Origin: Erysipelotrichaceae bacterium
Lineage (GTDB): Bacteria > Bacillota_I > Bacilli_A > Erysipelotrichales > Erysipelotrichaceae
Assembly (NCBI GenBank): GCA_003446295.1
Contig: DMBB01000380.1
Span: 1 to 7,203 of the forward strand
Reading direction: 5' to 3'
Length of the DNA: 7,203 bases
Part shown: positions 1 to 6,591 of the stretch, one piece after another
How positions within the stretch are numbered: the first letter of the stretch is position 1
Layout: each line of letters begins with the position of its first letter
Notes under the pieces: model-generated
Database searches by the model: none
What the model was told of the DNA's origin: nothing
What the model saw: the letters and a program-made list of their open reading frames with translations, nothing else
Position numbers and translations under genes: made by a program

Positions 1-3000
1 TGCCATAAGGATTCAGTGTCATCGTGCTGTCGGAAATGACAGGAACAGGATCCGGATCCTTCTCCTTAACATATACTGTCAGATAAGCTTTTGCCTGCCT
101 TTCAGAATCTGCAGATTCGACAGTGACGATCGCCGGACCAACCCCTGCTGCTGTGATCAGACCATCTTCATCGATCGTCAGTACATCCGGACGATCTGTA
201 TTGAAGATCAGTTTGTGATCTGCTGCTTCTTCCGGGAAGATCGTCCATTTGATCTGGTATGTATCGCCTCTTGTCAGCGTAATATCTGTTTCTTCAAGCG
301 TGATGCTTGTGATCCACCAGCCTGCTGTGACAGAACATTCCGCATAGATACCATCTTCAGAGGATACCCTGATCGTTGCTGTACCGGTTCCGACTGCTTT
401 TACATGACCGGTCTCATCGACCGTTGCTGCATTTTCGTTATCGGAAGTCCAGGTCAGCTTTCTGTTTGTTGCATTAGAAGGACGGACAGATCCTGTCAGA
501 TGATATCCATCGCCAATGAGCAATGTCAGATGTTCTGCAGCGATCACGACTTCTTCAACCGCAACATACGGATCGCCAGTGACATGGATACTGCAGGTGA
601 CTTCATATTCAGCACCATCGATCTGAACAAAACCATGCACCACCGTATCACCGCCGGCAACAGCTGTTACAAGACCGTTATCATCTATCACAGCCACGTG
701 ATGATCGTCGGATGTCCAGCGAATACGCCCGATCTCCTGTCCGGCTTCTCCGGGTGTTGCCGACAGCTGTTTTGTCTGCCCTGCGCTGAGTTCTGCAGTA
801 CTGTCAGAAATGACCGGTTCTGCAGGTATTGCTTCTGTAACTGTTATTTTGCATGAGTCAGTAAAATCTCCTGCTTCAATATGCGCATGTACATATGTCG
901 TGCCTTCTTTCAGACCGATGATCGTTCCGTCCTGCTGAACTTCAACGATATCTCCATCATCAATGATCCATGAAAGGTTCTGATTTGTCGCATCGGATGG
1001 CGTGAAATGATACGGCAGCCGCACAGATCTTCCAACGCCCACTGTCAGTTCATGTGCGTCAAATTCAAATCCTTTTACGAACACGGATCCTTCAGGAAGT
1101 GACACGATCCTGCGTTCCTGATAAACGTTCCCGTCAGCGCCTTCACACCAGACATATGCAGTACCCGGATCCTTGAAATAGACATATCCATCAGGATCCA
1201 CGTCAGCTACAGAATAATCTGATGATTTCCAGTTAACTGCTTTTACCGAAGCATTATCAGGATAGACATATGCTGTGAACCAGTCCGTACTGCCTGTCCA
1301 GGCGACATCCGTGTAATTCGTAAGATTCATGTTGATCTGTGAAACAGGCGTGTATCCGGATCCGATGACATAGATCTCACAGTCTCTGCGGTAAACATGT
1401 CCCTGTTTAGTAAGCTCAACAGATACCACTGCTGTACCGCTGCGCAGTGCCCTTACATGTCCGTTGCTGTCGACTGCGGCAACAGAGTGGTCACTGGTCT
1501 GCCATTCGATCGTTTCTGCTTCACCGTATTCCGGTATGAAACGTGCCTTCAGATCATATTCTTCTTCGGGATTCAGGATATGCGCATTTTCTGTTTCTCT
1601 GACTACGCTGATGTTTGAATCGACTGTTACTTCACATACCGCACTGACCGTCTCATCGCTGACCAGTGTGGCTGTAATCGTTGCAGTTCCTCCCCAAATC
1701 GCCCGGAGCGTACCGTTTTCATCTACGGAAACCGTATATTGATCACTGGATGTCCAGATGACCTCATCAGCAGACAGTTCCTCTGTTCCCGCAAATGCGT
1801 CCAGATCATAGATCTCAGGAGGCGCATTCAAAGAGAGACTGGTCTCACTCAGCTTGATCTCTTTTGCATATTCACTGACTGTGACCGTACACGTATCCGT
1901 AAAGGTTCCGTCAACATTTTTGACGATGATCACTGCAGTTCCAGCACTTAGACCTTTGATCGTTCCGTTCTGGTCAACAGACGCAATTTCCGGATCCAAA
2001 GAGCTCCATACAAGTGTCTTATCATCCGTTGTATTTTCGGGATCAAAAGTGACTTTCTGCTGGAATGTATCACCTGCATATAAGAAGACTTCTTTCTGAT
2101 CCATCTGAATCGATTTCAAAGGAATAACGGTACTCACTGTAACCGTGCAGGTATCTGTATAACCGCCGTCATCTGTCGCAACAGTGATCGTAGTCTGACC
2201 ATCACCCACTGCCCGGATATTTCCCTGTTCATCTGCTGTCGCTACCGACGGATCAGAGGATGTCCAGTATACTTTTTTGTTCGATGCATTTTCAGGTATT
2301 ACCTGCACAGACAGCTGTGCACTTCCGCCTGTTTCCAGTGCCAATGTATGTTCGGAAAGCCTGACTCCGGTTACGGAAATGATGTCAGGTATGACCTGGA
2401 TCACAAAATCTGCCTGGATCAGATCGGTCTCCGTTGTGATACTGATATGCGCTTCTCCCTCGTTGAGACCGGTGATCGTTCCGTCATCATTGATCTGTAC
2501 GATATCAGATTCACTGCACTTCCAGATCAGTTCTCCTGCATCCGCGTCTTCCGGCAGGATGACAACACTCAGTGACATTGTCTGTCCGACCTTCAATTCA
2601 TTTTCAGATCCTGAGACAATGATCTCTTCCACAGGTACTCTGACCGTGACATGGCACGTATCGCTGAACTGTCCGTCTTCACTTGTGACTGTTACATCTG
2701 CAGTGCCTTTTCCGACTGCGGTGAATGTTCCGTCTGCGTCAATCGCAACGACTGACTCATCACTGCTCGACCAGATCACATTCTGGGTTTCCGCTCCCTG
2801 AGGATAGAACTCTGCCTGAACAGACCGGCTGGTGCTTTTGTTCATAGTCAGTTCGTGTTCCGACAGAACGATGCCTTCTGCCGGAATACTGACAAAGACA
2901 TTGATTGTATTCGCGAATCTGCCGTTTCTCAGGGAAACGGTAATCTTCGTATATCCTGCTCCGACCGCTGTTATGGTACCGTTGGGATCGACCTTCGCTA

Positions 3001-4630
3001 CCGATGTATCTTGTGAGATCCATCGCAGTGTTCTGTCATCTGTCGTATCCTGCGGATCATACACAACAGTTACGGTATATGATTCTCCTTTGTTCAGGTT
3101 CAGCTCATGTACATCCGGGTGGATGCCGCGCAGAGGAGAAGTTACCGTAACGGTACAGCTGTCAGAATATGAACCATCTTTTGAAACAACTGTAATGACT
3201 GCTGTGCCGGCTCCTCTTGCAGTGACTGTTCCTGATGAGTTTACAGAAGCGATCTGAGGATTACTGCTGGACCACGTGACGCTCTTATTTGAAGCATCTT
3301 CCGGACTGAATGCAGCCAGAAGTGTCTGTGATTTTCCTTTTTCAAGTGTAATTGCGTGTGTGTCCAGCGTAATGCCTGTCAGCGGTGTTGTGACGGTTAC
3401 TGTACATGTGTCGGTATATCCGCCATCATTTGAAGTCACAGTGATCGCAGCTGTTCCGTTTGAAACAGCAGTCACTTTTCCTGTGTTATCTACAGTCGCC
3501 ACAGCAGTATCAGAACTCTCCCATGTGACTGTTTTATCTGTCGCATCGGCAGGCTGTACATTTGAGGCAAGCTGATAAGTGTCTCCTTTGTTCAGTGAAA
3601 GTGTATTTTGTGAAAGTGCAATGCCTGTGACCGGAACAATTACCGCAACAGTGCATGCGTCACTATAGTTCCCGTCAACGGAAGTTACAGTGATCACTGT
3701 ACTTCCGCCCTTCAGAGCTGTTACCGTTCCGTTATCGTCCACGCTTGCAGCAGAAGGATCGCTGCTCGACCAGATAACGCTCTTGTCAGAAGCATCTTCC
3801 GGATCAAAGGAAACAGTCAGTGTCTCTGAACTGTTCTTGCTGAGTGTCAGTGTATGTTTGTTCAGCGCAATACCGTTCAGCGGCGTTGTGACAGTTACCG
3901 TACATGTATCTGTATATCCGCCATCATTCGCTTTCACGGTGATCACTGCAGTTCCGTTTGAAACAGCTGTGACTTTGCCGGAATTGTCCGCCGTGACAAC
4001 AGATGGGTCACTGCTGGACCAGATAACTGTTTGGTCTGATGCTGTTTCAGGTACAAAACTGACTGTCAGGTATGATGTTTCACCTTTGATCAGGCTGAGG
4101 TGATCAGTATTCAGGTGCACTTCGATCAAAGGTGTCGATACGCTTACTGTGCAAGTGTCGGTATATCCTCCATCACGGGTCGTTGCCGTGATCGTTGCTG
4201 TACCATTGGAAACAGCAGTTACTTTACCTGTGCTGTCCACAGTGGCAACAGCGGTATTCGAGCTCTTCCATGTCACAGTTTTATCAGATGCTGCTGAGGG
4301 CAGTACCGCTGCCTGGAGCTGCAGTTTCTCTCCAGTAAACATCTGAGCTGTTTCCGGAGAAACGGAAACGCTTTGTACAGCGATCGTAACCGTAACACTG
4401 CACTGTGCCGTAATGGAAGGATCAGAAGAAACAGCTGTGATCACTGCTGTACCGGATCCGACTGCTGTCACCACTCCGGAACTGTTCACTGTGGCGACAT
4501 TTGTATTTGAGCTGCGCCATGTGACCGACTTATCTGTCGCATTCGAAGGCATGACTGTTGCGGTAAGTGTCGCTGTGCTTCCGATGGAACTAAATGATAA
4601 TGTCGGGTTGTTTAAACTAATACCGGTTAC
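1..4630 (-). repeat. Tandem array of at least 18 Big_2-like Ig domains (residues 545-2087+)
   Basis: Domains begin near residues 545, 629, 712, 795, 878, 961, 1044, 1128, 1211, 1297, 1382, 1467, 1551, 1639, 1727, 1813, 1902 and 1982; a 19th begins near 2070 and is cut by the window edge. Period is about 80-90 residues (about 250 bases). The typical unit reads V-x-G-I-x-L near its start, a Pro-x-x-A-x-x-x-x-V-x-W-x-S-S-(D/N) centre, V-A-x-V-D-x-x-G-x-V-x-A-V-x-x-G-x-A-x-I-T, and ends D-x-C-x-V-x-V. The first eleven are close to the family pattern; those from residue 1467 on are more divergent and longer. Likely role: rigid stalk or adhesive rod. Confidence 0.92.
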
Positions 4631-6262
4631 CGGATTGAATTCTTTCAGCACGAAATAACCGAAATTATACAACTGGCTTGCATTAGGTGATTCGTACAGA
4701 TCATATCTGACTTTATTGCCTTGTGTCTGAATACCGTAGATCCTTCCGGAGTTGTATTCCGCATCTGTCAGCACTCCTACGGTTGTCAGGTTGCCGGACA
4801 TGTCGATCAGATAGACAGAACCTTCCTGAGAAGCTACGAGTTTATCTTCAAATACATCAAGATGGATATATCTTCCCCAGTATCCGCTCTGATCGATCGT
4901 ATACCAGTAATCACTTAACGTAGTCAGAACCGAAGTACTTCCGGTATTTCCGTTGAACCGGAAGATATTGCCTGAGCTGTCCGGATAAAACCATGAGTTA
5001 CCGATATGGGGGATCTGTGTAATGCAGTTAGCCCAGTAAGCGTTGGGATAATCTGTCAGATAACTGTTATAGATGTTTTCTCCGAATGAATTGACCCAGT
5101 CTTTTGCGTCTGTACCGTCGTCTTTAATATGCCCCGTATCAAGCAGTCCATCCCTGTCCCTCAGGAAATTCGTGTGCTTGCAGCGCATCCGATAAGTTTT
5201 GATCGGGTCATCCCAAGTAGAATCAACAAAATAAGTTGTTCCGTCCACAACAACTGTATTCCAGGCATGATTGAAACTTTCGCATGAGATAATGTCGCTT
5301 TCGATACCGACTTTATTCAGCAGGTATTTATATGCCAGTGAATATCCCTGACAGACAGATGTCCTGTCGATCAAAGCATTATAGGCGTTGTAATTGGAAT
5401 ATGTAAGATCATATGTATTATCGATGACCAGAACATCATGAAGATACAGTGCTTTCTGTGTATCGCTCCACGAAGCATCCACGCCTGCAGTGATCTCATT
5501 CACCCTGTTCTCAAATGTTTCGGAATCCGTACGGGTATATGCTGTATCATATTCCAAATTTAACGAAACAATGCAGTTACTGCTGTTATAACTGTATCTG
5601 AATCGATTGCTCAAATAGAAGAACTGCGGGTTCGCATTGGTCAGATATCCATACACTTTTGATGCTTCAGATGTCGGAATATTAAATGAGGCTACATTGA
5701 CCGATGTTTCCCATTGGGAAACACCTCTCTGGAATACAGCATTCAGTGCAGCGAAATCCGTACGCAGATCAAATGAAGCGGTCGTTGCATATGCTTCGGA
5801 ATACTCTTCTTCCTCTTTCAGGATCGCACCTGCCTGGAGCATATATTCAGAAGCATCCACATAGACGCTCTCAAAAGATTCCTGCTCTGCAGGTTCTTCC
5901 ATGACAGTTTCTTCAGGCAGATCGTCTGAAGGCAGTTCCTCAGTTTCCTGCGGCTGTTCTTCCTGTGTTTCATCCGGATCAGAAAGATCCTCTGCAGGCT
6001 GCTCTTCTGCAGGTTCTTCAGGAAGGATCTCCTCTTCCGGATCTTCAGTTACCGGTTCTTCCTGAACCTCTTCAGTCTCAGGATTTTCAGTTATTACAAC
6101 TGCAGGTTCTTCCTCTTCCTGAAGTTCATCTTCCAGGATAACCTGTTCTTCTTCCTCTGCAGGCAGCAGTTCATCCTCTGCCCTAACGAGAACATTCATC
6201 TGTGAAATACACAGCAGAATACTGAACAGCCAACTCATTGTTTTTCTTTTCTGTCTGACCAT
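1..6262 (-). CDS. Giant secreted transglutaminase-like protein with a Big_2 (Ig-like) domain array, C-terminus outside window
   Basis: One open frame of 2087 complete codons runs from the ATG at 6262-6260 to the window edge without a stop. Domains in order: signal peptide (residues 1-28), acidic Pro/Glu linker (29-127), transglutaminase-like head (about 128-352) with Cys304, His332 and Asp347, a Trp/Tyr/Gly-rich segment (about 410-540), then 18 Big_2-like domains from residue 545 and the start of a 19th. The start is set by an AGGAGG five bases upstream; Met9 is a weaker alternative. Big_2 domains are known from bacterial and phage surface proteins and adhesins; transglutaminase-like folds act as cysteine proteases, cross-linkers or peptide-binding modules. 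I infer a long cell-surface stalk that displays an N-terminal enzyme-like head. The wall anchor (LPXTG, SLH, choline- or wall-binding repeats) would lie beyond the window, so attachment is unproven. Substrate unknown. Confidence 0.93.
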   Translation of the reverse strand, partial: MVRQKRKTMSWLFSILLCISQMNVLVRAEDELLPAEEEEQVILEDELQEEEEPAVVITENPETEEVQEEPVTEDPEEEILPEEPAEEQPAEDLSDPDETQEEQPQETEELPSDDLPEETVMEEPAEQESFESVYVDASEYMLQAGAILKEEEEYSEAYATTASFDLRTDFAALNAVFQRGVSQWETSVNVASFNIPTSEASKVYGYLTNANPQFFYLSNRFRYSYNSSNCIVSLNLEYDTAYTRTDSETFENRVNEITAGVDASWSDTQKALYLHDVLVIDNTYDLTYSNYNAYNALIDRTSVCQGYSLAYKYLLNKVGIESDIISCESFNHAWNTVVVDGTTYFVDSTWDDPIKTYRMRCKHTNFLRDRDGLLDTGHIKDDGTDAKDWVNSFGENIYNSYLTDYPNAYWANCITQIPHIGNSWFYPDSSGNIFRFNGNTGSTSVLTTLSDYWYTIDQSGYWGRYIHLDVFEDKLVASQEGSVYLIDMSGNLTTVGVLTDAEYNSGRIYGIQTQGNKVRYDLYESPNASQLYNFGYFVLKEFNPVTGISLNNPTLSFSSIGSTATLTATVMPSNATDKSVTWRSSNTNVATVNSSGVVTAVGSGTAVITAVSSDPSITAQCSVTVTIAVQSVSVSPETAQMFTGEKLQLQAAVLPSAASDKTVTWKSSNTAVATVDSTGKVTAVSNGTATITATTRDGGYTDTCTVSVSTPLIEVHLNTDHLSLIKGETSYLTVSFVPETASDQTVIWSSSDPSVVTADNSGKVTAVSNGTAVITVKANDGGYTDTCTVTVTTPLNGIALNKHTLTLSKNSSETLTVSFDPEDASDKSVIWSSSDPSAASVDDNGTVTALKGGSTVITVTSVDGNYSDACTVAVIVPVTGIALSQNTLSLNKGDTYQLASNVQPADATDKTVTWESSDTAVATVDNTGKVTAVSNGTAAITVTSNDGGYTDTCTVTVTTPLTGITLDTHAITLEKGKSQTLLAAFSPEDASNKSVTWSSSNPQIASVNSSGTVTARGAGTAVITVVSKDGSYSDSCTVTVTSPLRGIHPDVHELNLNKGESYTVTVVYDPQDTTDDRTLRWISQDTSVAKVDPNGTITAVGAGYTKITVSLRNGRFANTINVFVSIPAEGIVLSEHELTMNKSTSRSVQAEFYPQGAETQNVIWSSSDESVVAIDADGTFTAVGKGTADVTVTSEDGQFSDTCHVTVRVPVEEIIVSGSENELKVGQTMSLSVVILPEDADAGELIWKCSESDIVQINDDGTITGLNEGEAHISITTETDLIQADFVIQVIPDIISVTGVRLSEHTLALETGGSAQLSVQVIPENASNKKVYWTSSDPSVATADEQGNIRAVGDGQTTITVATDDGGYTDTCTVTVSTVIPLKSIQMDQKEVFLYAGDTFQQKVTFDPENTTDDKTLVWSSLDPEIASVDQNGTIKGLSAGTAVIIVKNVDGTFTDTCTVTVSEYAKEIKLSETSLSLNAPPEIYDLDAFAGTEELSADEVIWTSSDQYTVSVDENGTLRAIWGGTATITATLVSDETVSAVCEVTVDSNISVVRETENAHILNPEEEYDLKARFIPEYGEAETIEWQTSDHSVAAVDSNGHVRALRSGTAVVSVELTKQGHVYRRDCEIYVIGSGYTPVSQINMNLTNYTDVAWTGSTDWFTAYVYPDNASVKAVNWKSSDYSVADVDPDGYVYFKDPGTAYVWCEGADGNVYQERRIVSLPEGSVFVKGFEFDAHELTVGVGRSVRLPYHFTPSDATNQNLSWIIDDGDIVEVQQDGTIIGLKEGTTYVHAHIEAGDFTDSCKITVTEAIPAEPVISDSTAELSAGQTKQLSATPGEAGQEIGRIRWTSDDHHVAVIDDNGLVTAVAGGDTVVHGFVQIDGAEYEVTCSIHVTGDPYVAVEEVVIAAEHLTLLIGDGYHLTGSVRPSNATNRKLTWTSDNENAATVDETGHVKAVGTGTATIRVSSEDGIYAECSVTAGWWITSITLEETDITLTRGDTYQIKWTIFPEEAADHKLIFNTDRPDVLTIDEDGLITAAGVGPAIVTVESADSERQAKAYLTVYVKEKDPDPVPVISDSTMTLNPYG
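3134..4129 (-). repeat. Two-copy higher-order repeat: domain pairs 3-4 and 5-6
   Basis: The third and fifth Ig domains share the features G-K-V-T-A-V-S-N-G-T-A and D-G-G-Y-T-D-T-C, while the fourth and sixth share P-E-D-A-S-x-K-S-V and D-G-x-Y-S-D-x-C. Each pair is 166 residues (498 bases): 4129-3632 and 3631-3134. The DNA is also alike; near the ends of domains 3 and 5, around 3904-3966 and 3406-3467, identical runs such as tatatccgccatcatt and gttccgtttgaaacagc occur about 495 to 498 bases apart. This fits duplication of a two-domain block followed by divergence. Confidence 0.65.
4643..5035 (-). other. Trp/Tyr/Gly-rich segment, possibly a partial propeller-like module (residues 410-540)
   Basis: Between the head domain and the first Ig-like domain lies a segment of short beta-type units with turns rich in Gly and Asp, for example S-S-G-N-I-F-R-F-N-G, followed by S-V-Y-L-I-D-M-S-G-N-L and G-R-I-Y-G-I. 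This alternation of a hydrophobic strand and a D/S-x-x-G-x turn resembles propeller blades of the kind that accompany secreted transglutaminase-like proteins. Only about three blade-like units are visible, so a full propeller is doubtful. It may instead be an accessory subdomain of the head. Confidence 0.45.
5207..5881 (-). other. Transglutaminase-like head domain (residues 128-352)
   Basis: The core at residues about 281-352 shows the transglutaminase-like superfamily signature: S-V-C-Q-G-Y-S with Cys304, N-H-A-W-N with His332, and Y-F-V-D-S-T-W-D-D with Asp347, 15 residues after the His. All three triad positions are present, so activity is plausible. The part before it (about 160-280) holds a helical stretch and an N-P-Q-F-F-Y motif, as often seen upstream of this domain in secreted Firmicute proteins. 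Members of this superfamily may be proteases, amidases, cross-linking enzymes or non-catalytic modules; the sequence alone does not decide which. Confidence 0.88.
5882..6178 (-). other. Acidic Pro/Glu-rich low-complexity linker (residues 29-127)
   Basis: About 46 of these 99 residues are Asp or Glu and 13 are Pro; there is no Lys, Arg or His. Short motifs such as E-E-P-A-E recur, and in the DNA this appears as repeated CCTGCAGA/CCTGCAGT cores, which suggests growth by slippage or unequal exchange. The segment must be disordered and strongly negative. It lies just after the signal peptide, so it would form the free N-terminal tail of the mature protein rather than the wall-spanning part usually found near the C-terminal anchor. 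Confidence 0.85.
6179..6262 (-). other. Signal peptide of the giant protein
   Basis: Residues 1-28 have the layout of a Sec signal peptide: a basic start (MVRQKRK), a hydrophobic stretch (WLFSILLCI) and a probable cleavage site after V-R-A at residue 28, directly before the acidic linker. The core is short and is followed by a polar turn (S-Q-M-N) and a second hydrophobic patch, so the exact cleavage site is uncertain. Cys18 lies inside the hydrophobic core with no good lipobox around it, so a lipoprotein signal is less likely. Confidence 0.8.
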
Positions 6263-6267
6263 AAAAG

Positions 6268-6275
6268 CCTCCTCT
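6268..6275 (-). promoter_or_regulatory. Ribosome-binding site of the giant gene
   Basis: AGAGGAGG on the minus strand, five bases (CTTTT) before the ATG at 6262. The near-perfect match to the anti-Shine-Dalgarno sequence decides the start codon in favour of 6262 over the in-frame ATG eight codons later. Confidence 0.88.
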
Positions 6276-6398
6276 GGTCTGCAGCGCGACACTTTTTTAT
6301 CAACGATATGCAATGTGATCTTCGGTTTTTCTGATTGTTGAGATATGTGTTTGATCTATAGTCAAAAATATCTGATTTATCTTCTTCACATTTAAAAA
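6276..6398 (-). other. AT-rich 5' leader of the giant gene
   Basis: About 120 bases between the predicted transcription start and the ribosome-binding site. It has no open frame of note and no hairpin I can support. I do not recognise a riboswitch, T-box or attenuator in it. The length is greater than needed for simple translation initiation, so regulation in the leader is possible but not shown. Confidence 0.4.
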
Positions 6399-6428
6399 AT
6401 TATATCAAATACATAAGCAGTCTGTCTG
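6399..6428 (-). promoter_or_regulatory. Probable sigma-A promoter with extended -10 for the giant gene
   Basis: On the minus strand a perfect TATAAT (6404-6399) is preceded by TGA, giving the extended -10 pattern TGnTATAAT. The best -35 candidate is CAGACA (6428-6423), 18 bases upstream, matching the last four bases of TTGACA. The extended -10 could compensate for the weak -35. Transcription would begin near 6392, leaving a leader of about 130 bases. Confidence 0.6.
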
Positions 6429-6481
6429 CGTCAGCCGGCCCATGTCATAAACAAAACACATTGTAATATTGATATACAGGA

Positions 6482-6562
6482 AAGAATAAAAGCCTCTTCT
6501 GATTTTCTCCGATGCGTTTTCTCATATCGCATCCGGTCAATTCACAGGGAGGCTTGTTTTTT
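6482..6562 (-). terminator. Nested hairpin, probable terminator after the PTS gene
   Basis: An outer inverted repeat AAGCCTC/GAGGCTT (6490-6496 and 6549-6555) encloses an inner hairpin GATGCG/CGCATC (6511-6516 and 6528-6533), whose stem can extend by CC/GG with a bulged base. On the minus strand the outer arm is followed by TTTTATTCTTTCC, a moderate U tract, placed about 40 bases after the stop of the PTS gene. On the plus strand the same arms are followed by TTGTTTTTT, so the element could also stop transcription from the other side. The large gap between outer arms makes the fold less certain than for a simple terminator. Confidence 0.55.
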
Positions 6563-6591
6563 ATCAAATGTTTGTATGAACAGATGCCGGT

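Noticed and set aside
2760..3023. An 87-codon minus-strand frame
   Set aside because: It overlaps the giant gene in another frame on the same strand, at the junction of Ig domains 7 and 8, and its translation shows no recognisable family.
1..4630. Regular repeats of about 250 bases as a possible CRISPR or satellite array
   Set aside because: The repeats are imperfect, continuous and in frame, and translate to Ig-like domains; there are no short identical repeats with unique spacers.
215..5904. Many plus-strand open frames of 65-213 codons across the giant gene
   Set aside because: They lie antisense to an uninterrupted coding frame of 2087 codons, have low-complexity Cys/Ser/Val-rich translations that mirror the Ig repeats, overlap one another in different frames and have no convincing ribosome-binding sites.
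6321..6366. TTGACT near 6365-6360 on the minus strand as a -35 box
   Set aside because: No acceptable -10 box lies 16-18 bases downstream of it.
6263..6591. tRNA, riboswitch or small-protein gene in the intergenic region
   Set aside because: I found no cloverleaf, no known aptamer core and no open frame with a ribosome-binding site other than the start of the giant gene.
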